DNA from: an uncultured Eubacteriales bacterium
Lineage (GTDB): Bacteria; Bacillota; Clostridia; Oscillospirales; Oscillospiraceae
Assembly (NCBI GenBank): GCA_900547745.1
Contig: URHT01000045.1
Coordinates: 1-10,354, forward strand
Direction of reading: 5' to 3'
Length of the DNA stretch: 10,354 nt
Below the pieces are notes generated by a model. That model saw only the letters and a program-made list of their open reading frames with translations, was not told the origin of the DNA and ran no database searches. Position numbers and translations under genes: made by a program. Of the stretch, positions 6,322-10,354 are shown piece after piece. The number at the start of each line of letters is the position of its first letter. Position 1 is the first letter of the stretch.

Positions 6322-6339
6322 ATGTTAGTGATTTAACAA
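6322..6339. promoter_or_regulatory. Rex-like operator at the operon transcription start
   Basis: ATGTTAGTGATTTAACAA matches the clostridial Rex consensus TTGTTAANNNNTTAACAA at 12 of 14 specified positions; the mismatches are the first base and the seventh (G for A). It starts two bases after the -10 box and covers the predicted start site, the usual place for a repressor. Rex is a redox-sensing repressor that leaves DNA when NADH is high and commonly governs fermentative electron-sink genes. Confidence 0.65.
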
Positions 6340-6486
6340 TACCAGACACAAATCACCCGTACTGTGGAGTAACGGGCAGTTCACCTTGGAATGGCCCCAT
6401 CCCCTGTCGGGCAGAACCGGAAAATTGTCTGGACGCCCAGTGCGGCCCGCCCCCCTCTATTCCTCCGAAAGGACGTGACGACCCCT
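6340..6486 (+). other. Untranslated leader of the CooC-like / HgdB-like operon
   Basis: The predicted transcript carries about 150 GC-rich bases before the first gene. A compact hairpin CCCGT-ACT/AGT-ACGGG occupies 6356-6376 with a GTGG loop and one bulged A. CGGGCAG recurs at 6373-6379 and 6408-6414. No T-run that would make a terminator was seen and I recognise no known riboswitch. An in-frame ATG at 6391 lies here without a ribosome site. Confidence 0.4.
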
Positions 6487-7251
6487 TTGAACAGAGACAC
6501 CAAGATCATTGCCGTTGCCGGTAAGGGCGGCGTGGGCAAGACCTCCATCTCCGCCGCCTTTGTGCGGCTGCTGACGGAGGCCTGCCCAGACAAGCGCATC
6601 CTGGCCATCGACGCAGACCCCGCCGTGGGCCTGTCCACCGCGCTGGGTGTGGAAGTACGAGAGACGCTGGACGACATCCGCAAGAGCATCGTCGCCTCTG
6701 TGGAGGACGGTGCGCCCCGGGAGGCCATCGAGCTGTTGAGCGAGGCCCGCTACCGCATTTTCGACACCATGGTGGAGCAGCGCGCCTTCTCCTTTCTGGC
6801 CATCGGCCGACCGGAGACGGCGGGGTGCTACTGTAAGGTCAACGCCTATCTGAAGGAGGTCATCAACCTGCTGGCCAACGACTTTGACTATGTGGTCATC
6901 GACGGCGAGGCCGGTATCGAGCAGATCAACCGCCGCGTCATGGAAAAGGTCACCCATCTGGTGCTCATCACCGACCCCAGCCGCAAGGGCACACAGGTCA
7001 TCGAGACCATCAAGCGCGTGGCAGATGAGCTGGTGATGTACGACCGCTGCGGCGCCATCATCAACCGGGTGACAGATCCCGCCATGATCCCCTACATTCA
7101 TATTGAAGGCACTGAGATCCTCGCCTGCATCGGCAGCGACAGCCAACACGCTGCCAATGACATCCGCGGCCTGAGTGTTTTTGATCTGCCTGCCGACGCC
7201 CCTGTGCTGGCAGGCGCACGCGAAGCCCTGACGAAACTTGAGATCCTGTAA
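6487..7251 (+). CDS. CooC-type P-loop ATPase (SIMIBI/MinD family)
   Basis: Predicted 254-residue cytoplasmic ATPase. It has a deviant Walker A GKGGVGKTS (residues 12-20), IDADPAVGL (41-49), a GCYCKVNA segment giving the C114-x-C116 pair, and VIDGEAGIEQINRR (137-150) as Walker B/switch region. The C-x-C pair in this place and the D-x-E-A-G-I-E string are the features of CooC, the nickel-insertion ATPase of carbon monoxide dehydrogenase, where the cysteines bind metal at the dimer interface. No CO dehydrogenase gene is in the window. It is the first gene of a run with two HgdB-like subunits and an activase, 28 bases before the next start. The start is unsure: TTG 6487 has AAAGGA 13 bases upstream; GTG 6475 is too close to it; ATG 6391 lacks a site and adds 32 unlikely residues. 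The family call is firm; the partner protein is inference. Confidence 0.88.
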   Translation: MNRDTKIIAVAGKGGVGKTSISAAFVRLLTEACPDKRILAIDADPAVGLSTALGVEVRETLDDIRKSIVASVEDGAPREAIELLSEARYRIFDTMVEQRAFSFLAIGRPETAGCYCKVNAYLKEVINLLANDFDYVVIDGEAGIEQINRRVMEKVTHLVLITDPSRKGTQVIETIKRVADELVMYDRCGAIINRVTDPAMIPYIHIEGTEILACIGSDSQHAANDIRGLSVFDLPADAPVLAGAREALTKLEIL

Positions 7252-7279
7252 AAATCACATTTGGAGAGAGGTGTAATTC

Positions 7280-8476
7280 TTGAGAGATCTGAAGCATTTG
7301 ATCTACTTCGAAAATCTGCTGGAAAACGCCGACAATGAGCTGGTGAAGCAGGCGCAGGCGGATGGCAAGCTGGCCATCGGCTATACCTGCTACCACATGC
7401 CAGAGCCGCTGCTCAACGTCGGCAACTGCTTTTCCGTGCGCCTGCGTGCGCCCCGGACAGGCTCCCTAGACATCGCCACCTATTACATGTCCAACTACAC
7501 CTGCGAGTATGCCCGCGCGCTGGTGGAGCGCGGCATGGAGGGCGGCTACCAGTTCCTGGACGCGCTGGCCGGCGTGGATGCCTGCTCCATGATGAACCGC
7601 GCCATGGAGCACTTCGAGATCCTGCAAATGAATGACAAGCCCAACTTCTTTGTCTCCCACTGCGACATCCCTTACAAAGTGACGGACTACACGCTGGATT
7701 CCTATGTCAAACAGATGCGCCGCCGCGTACTGGATCCGCTGGCGGAGAAATACGGTGTGGATACCTCCGATGCCGCCATCCGCAAGGCCGTGGCGGAGCA
7801 CAACGAGGTCTGTTCCATCATCAGCGAGATCGGCGAGATGCGCAAGGCCGAAAATCCCGTTATCACGGGCTACGAGTTCCATGTGCTGAATCTGGTGAGC
7901 TTCACCTGTCCCAAGTACCTGATCCTCCCTTACCTGCGGGAAACGCTGGAGGAGCTGAAGAAGCGCCAGCCCGACGCCAAGCCCACCTTCCGGGCCAGAG
8001 TCGCCATCGTGGGCAGCGAGATCGATGACCCCAATCTGACGAAGCTCATCGAAAGCTGCGGCGCGCTGGTGGTATCCGACCGCTACTGCTTCGGCTCCAC
8101 TCCCGGCCGGGAGGTCATTGAGCTCAGCGACGGCGAGGATGCCCTGCGCCAGATCTGTCTGCACATCATGCAGCACTCCGAGTGCGCCCGCTACATTGCC
8201 GACGAGAAGGTGCAGCAGCGCCGGACCACCGCAGACCGTCTGGCTCGTGAGTTCCACGCCGACGGCATCATCTACGAGCAGATGAAGTACTGCGATTACT
8301 GGGGCTTCGAGCGCGCACTGGTGAGCCACATCATGCACGAGGAGTATGACTGGCCCGTGCTGAGTATCGACCGCCTGTACAACAACGGCAATTCCGGCCA
8401 GCTGCGCACCCGCGTGCAGGCCTTTGTGGAATCGCTGGAGATCAAAAAGCTCCACAAGAACGGAGGTGCCCACTGA
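7280..8476 (+). CDS. 2-hydroxyacyl-CoA dehydratase-type (HgdB/BcrC superfamily) subunit, 398 aa
   Basis: Predicted 398-residue subunit of the 2-hydroxyacyl-CoA dehydratase/benzoyl-CoA reductase superfamily, oxygen-sensitive iron-sulfur proteins that receive one ATP-driven low-potential electron. The family opening is seen as GYTCYHMPEPLLNVG (residues 34-48). The three positions expected to ligate the cluster appear as C75 (NYTCEYARA), C102 (GVDACSMMNRA) and C338 (EQMKYCDYWGFE), which matches the usual three-cysteine pattern. Length is normal for the family. The TTG start at 7280 is chosen because GAGAGAGG lies eight bases upstream (7264-7271). Its stop overlaps the next ATG (TGATG), so the two subunits are translationally coupled and probably form a heterodimer. 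It could be a dehydratase, an arene or enoyl reductase, or a double-cubane-cluster enzyme; sequence alone does not decide. Confidence 0.88.
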   Translation: MRDLKHLIYFENLLENADNELVKQAQADGKLAIGYTCYHMPEPLLNVGNCFSVRLRAPRTGSLDIATYYMSNYTCEYARALVERGMEGGYQFLDALAGVDACSMMNRAMEHFEILQMNDKPNFFVSHCDIPYKVTDYTLDSYVKQMRRRVLDPLAEKYGVDTSDAAIRKAVAEHNEVCSIISEIGEMRKAENPVITGYEFHVLNLVSFTCPKYLILPYLRETLEELKKRQPDAKPTFRARVAIVGSEIDDPNLTKLIESCGALVVSDRYCFGSTPGREVIELSDGEDALRQICLHIMQHSECARYIADEKVQQRRTTADRLAREFHADGIIYEQMKYCDYWGFERALVSHIMHEEYDWPVLSIDRLYNNGNSGQLRTRVQAFVESLEIKKLHKNGGAH

Positions 8477-10263
8477 TGGCTGAGAAGAAAAAGTTCCCTA
8501 ACCCCCAGTTCTTCCGCGCCCGGAACAACATGGATCTGAAAAAGCAGGCCGAGAACCTGAAGGAGGTCGGTGCCATCGCCCTTGACCTCATCAAGGAGAC
8601 GGACTGGAAGGCCTTTGCCGCCAAGCAGAAGGATCACCTGCTGGATAATGTAGCCCGCGTGGCCCGCGAGGCCAAGACCATCGCCGCCATGTCCGGCGCG
8701 GAGCGCATGGATCTGCTGAAAAACGGCGAAAAGCATCTGGGCACCCTGTACCGCAAGGGCGACATGGCCACTGTCCGCCGCGAGTGGAAGGGCGTGGAGA
8801 GCACCCTTATCGACTTCACCGGCTGGCTGAAGATCTGGGGTATGCTGCTGGGCACGTTCTCCAAGGATCTCATCCCCGCCCTGAACACCACGTTCTGGTA
8901 CCGCTGGATGATCTCCTATATGTGCTGCGTGGGCTTCATGGACAAGAACACCATGGGCCAGCGGGGCAACGCTCTAAAGATGAGCCATCTGATGACCCAC
9001 GACATCTTCCGCTATGTGGCGGAGAATCTGGTGTTTCTGGCCAAGTGCGACGAGAAGAACGGCAACAGTCAGGAGCTGAACAAGAAGGTCGTGCTCTTCG
9101 ACGAAATGACCATGGGCCAGATCATGGCCGGCTTCCCCGACCTGCTGGGTATCCCCTACCAGCTGATGCCCGTTTTCCTGGTATCGGAGATCGACCAGCT
9201 GACCTGTGTGCCCTACATCGACGCTGTGGAGTCCTTCGGCCTGCCCGCCGACTGCTGCCCCGTACCGTCCTCTGAGTGCGGCGCGCTGGTCATCGATGCC
9301 CTGCCCCACATGGGCAAGTGCTTCATCTCCTCCTCCATGCCCTGCGACGGCTCCACCATGGCCTCCAGCTATATGTCCCGCCGGTTCCCCAACCTGCCGG
9401 TGTTCCACCTGTGCTTCCCCGTCCGCTACGAGGATGAGGAGACGGTGCAGATGGGCGCGGAGGACATCCGGGCCTGCATCAGGTTCATTGAGGAGCAGAC
9501 CGGCGCCAAGTGGAGCTGGGATGCCTACTTCTCCGCCATGAAGCGCTTCAACGAGGAGACGAAGTACGAGCTGGAGAAGTGGGAGGTCAACAAGACCGCC
9601 TATCCCCAGATCATCGGGCCCAGCTACGAGCTGTTCCGCAAGTGGAACTACGAGATGGACGGCGGCATCGATCCCCGCGTCATAAAGACCTGCAAGAAGG
9701 TCAATCAGCTGCTGATGCAGTCCTACGAGCGCAGAGACGAAGCGTGGGTCGGCAAGATGCGCTACCGCGGCATCGTCTGGTCTTGCCCCGCCCACTACTA
9801 CGCCAACTTCTCCAACTGGCTGGCCAACTGCTGGGGCATCAACATCCTTGTGGAGATGGAGTCCCTGAACTTCACCAAGCCTCTGGAGACGGAGGACAAG
9901 GAGGAGGCCCTGCGGGATCTGGCCCGTCTGTACGAGCGCATGGTCATGCGCCGCCACACCAACGGCGGCTACCAGAACGTGGTAGACGAGCTGTGGCGTC
10001 AGTGCGAGGCGTGGAACACCAATATCATCATCATGTACCAGAACGTGGCCTGCAAGAATATGGCCACCGTGCAGGGTATTCTGGATGAGCAGGGCCGTGA
10101 ACGCGGCTACCACCTGATTTGGATCGAGCACGATCTGATGGATCCGCGTACCGTATCCCGCAAGACCATGCGCGACAAGGTCAACGAGTACATGCGCACC
10201 GTCATGCGTGCCGAGCCCATTGACCCCACGCTGTGCAATTTCGACGACGAGAACTGCATGTGA
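8476..10263 (+). CDS. 2-hydroxyacyl-CoA dehydratase-type large subunit, 595 aa
   Basis: Predicted 595-residue second subunit of the same superfamily, much longer than the usual 370-430. Residues 1 to about 200 form an extension: a basic, helical start (AEKKKFPNPQFFRARNNMDL) and a tryptophan/methionine-rich stretch (TGWLKIWGMLLGTF, WYRWMISYMCC near 115-151). The superfamily part follows from about 205 (VVLFDEMTMGQIMAGFPDLL). Likely cluster cysteines are C260/C261 (LPADCCPVPSSECG), C290 (SSSMPCDGSTMASS) and C526 (MYQNVACKNMA); C268, C282 and the C-terminal C587/C594 are extra. ATG 8476 overlaps the previous stop and has GGAGG nine bases upstream. The activase gene begins 39 bases after the stop with no terminator between. 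Function is inferred to be an ATP-activated dehydration or reduction of a CoA ester or related compound; the extension has no assignment I can make. Confidence 0.85.
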   Translation: MAEKKKFPNPQFFRARNNMDLKKQAENLKEVGAIALDLIKETDWKAFAAKQKDHLLDNVARVAREAKTIAAMSGAERMDLLKNGEKHLGTLYRKGDMATVRREWKGVESTLIDFTGWLKIWGMLLGTFSKDLIPALNTTFWYRWMISYMCCVGFMDKNTMGQRGNALKMSHLMTHDIFRYVAENLVFLAKCDEKNGNSQELNKKVVLFDEMTMGQIMAGFPDLLGIPYQLMPVFLVSEIDQLTCVPYIDAVESFGLPADCCPVPSSECGALVIDALPHMGKCFISSSMPCDGSTMASSYMSRRFPNLPVFHLCFPVRYEDEETVQMGAEDIRACIRFIEEQTGAKWSWDAYFSAMKRFNEETKYELEKWEVNKTAYPQIIGPSYELFRKWNYEMDGGIDPRVIKTCKKVNQLLMQSYERRDEAWVGKMRYRGIVWSCPAHYYANFSNWLANCWGINILVEMESLNFTKPLETEDKEEALRDLARLYERMVMRRHTNGGYQNVVDELWRQCEAWNTNIIIMYQNVACKNMATVQGILDEQGRERGYHLIWIEHDLMDPRTVSRKTMRDKVNEYMRTVMRAEPIDPTLCNFDDENCM

Positions 10264-10302
10264 TCCCCCCTTTATCATCTTACATAAAAGGAGTATATGA
10301 CC

Positions 10303-10354
10303 ATGAAATATTACGGCGGCTGCGATGTGGGCTCCACCTACACGAAGGCAGTTA
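10303..10354 (+). CDS. BadF/HgdC-type ATPase activase, N-terminal fragment
   Basis: Only 17 codons are visible before the window ends. The start MKYYGGCDVGSTYTKAV contains D-V-G-S-T-x-T-K, the phosphate-1 loop of the ASKHA ATPases that activate 2-hydroxyacyl-CoA dehydratases and benzoyl-CoA reductases (HgdC, FldI, HadI, BadF/BadG). These proteins are homodimers with one 4Fe-4S cluster and couple ATP hydrolysis to electron injection into the dehydratase. ATG 10303 is chosen over ATG 10297 because AAAAGGAG (10286-10293) is nine bases from the former and only three from the latter. Position directly behind two HgdB-like subunits supports the assignment strongly, although the cluster-binding cysteines lie beyond the window. 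Confidence 0.85.
   Translation, partial: MKYYGGCDVGSTYTKAV

Noticed and set aside
7280..10263. Naming the two subunits hgdAB, fldBC or hadBC
   Set aside because: Only superfamily features are visible; length of the second subunit and the CooC-like neighbour differ from those systems, and no CoA-transferase gene is seen.
8974..10278. A 434-codon open frame on the minus strand opposite the large HgdB-like subunit
   Set aside because: Same GC-rich mirror effect; no recognisable motif, and the plus-strand gene has clear family features and a ribosome site.

Overview
The window looks like chromosomal DNA of a high-GC, strictly fermentative Firmicute, most likely an Oscillospirales-type gut clostridium (Flavonifractor/Lawsonibacter/Dysosmobacter-like). 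That placement is inference. It rests on GC-rich third codon positions, AGGAGG-type ribosome sites, sigma-A promoters, a clostridial-type glycine riboswitch, a BaiCD/2-enoate-reductase-like flavoenzyme and a 2-hydroxyacyl-CoA dehydratase-type operon. No mobile element, CRISPR array or rRNA was seen.

Layout, left half. The 3' end of asnA (aspartate-ammonia ligase) ends in a strong hairpin that probably serves both strands. A DivIVA-like coiled-coil gene faces it on the minus strand. Divergent from that gene is a complete transcription unit: an extended -10 promoter, a single-aptamer glycine riboswitch, an intrinsic terminator, and an AGCS-family sodium:alanine/glycine symporter. Base pairing predicts that glycine shuts this transporter off. 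Next, on the minus strand, come a small zinc-ribbon RNHCP-domain gene and a tRNA-Ala(GGC). The RNHCP gene has its own promoter, a possible 12-codon leader ORF and an upstream tandem repeat. The tRNA has its own promoter and terminator.

Layout, right half. A divergent promoter region around 6225-6340 separates two units. To the left (minus) is a large FMN/4Fe-4S/FAD ene-reductase of the BaiCD/FldZ/2-enoate reductase class. To the right (plus) is a tight operon: a CooC/MinD-type P-loop ATPase with a C-x-C motif, two dissimilar HgdB/BcrC-type (2-hydroxyacyl-CoA dehydratase/benzoyl-CoA reductase superfamily) subunits of 398 and 595 residues, and the start of a BadF/HgdC-type ASKHA ATPase activase cut by the window end. 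An 18-bp Rex-like operator (12 of 14 specified bases) lies at the predicted transcription start of this operon, which suggests control by the NADH/NAD+ ratio.

How the right half may work. The activase should use ATP to deliver low-potential electrons to the iron-sulfur HgdB-like pair. The CooC-like ATPase is not part of the classical dehydratase systems; it may mature or load a metal centre in the pair. The divergent ene-reductase could reduce an unsaturated product, as in reductive Stickland-type pathways. The substrate cannot be read from the sequence. This two-ATPase, two-HgdB-subunit operon is the most likely undescribed system here.
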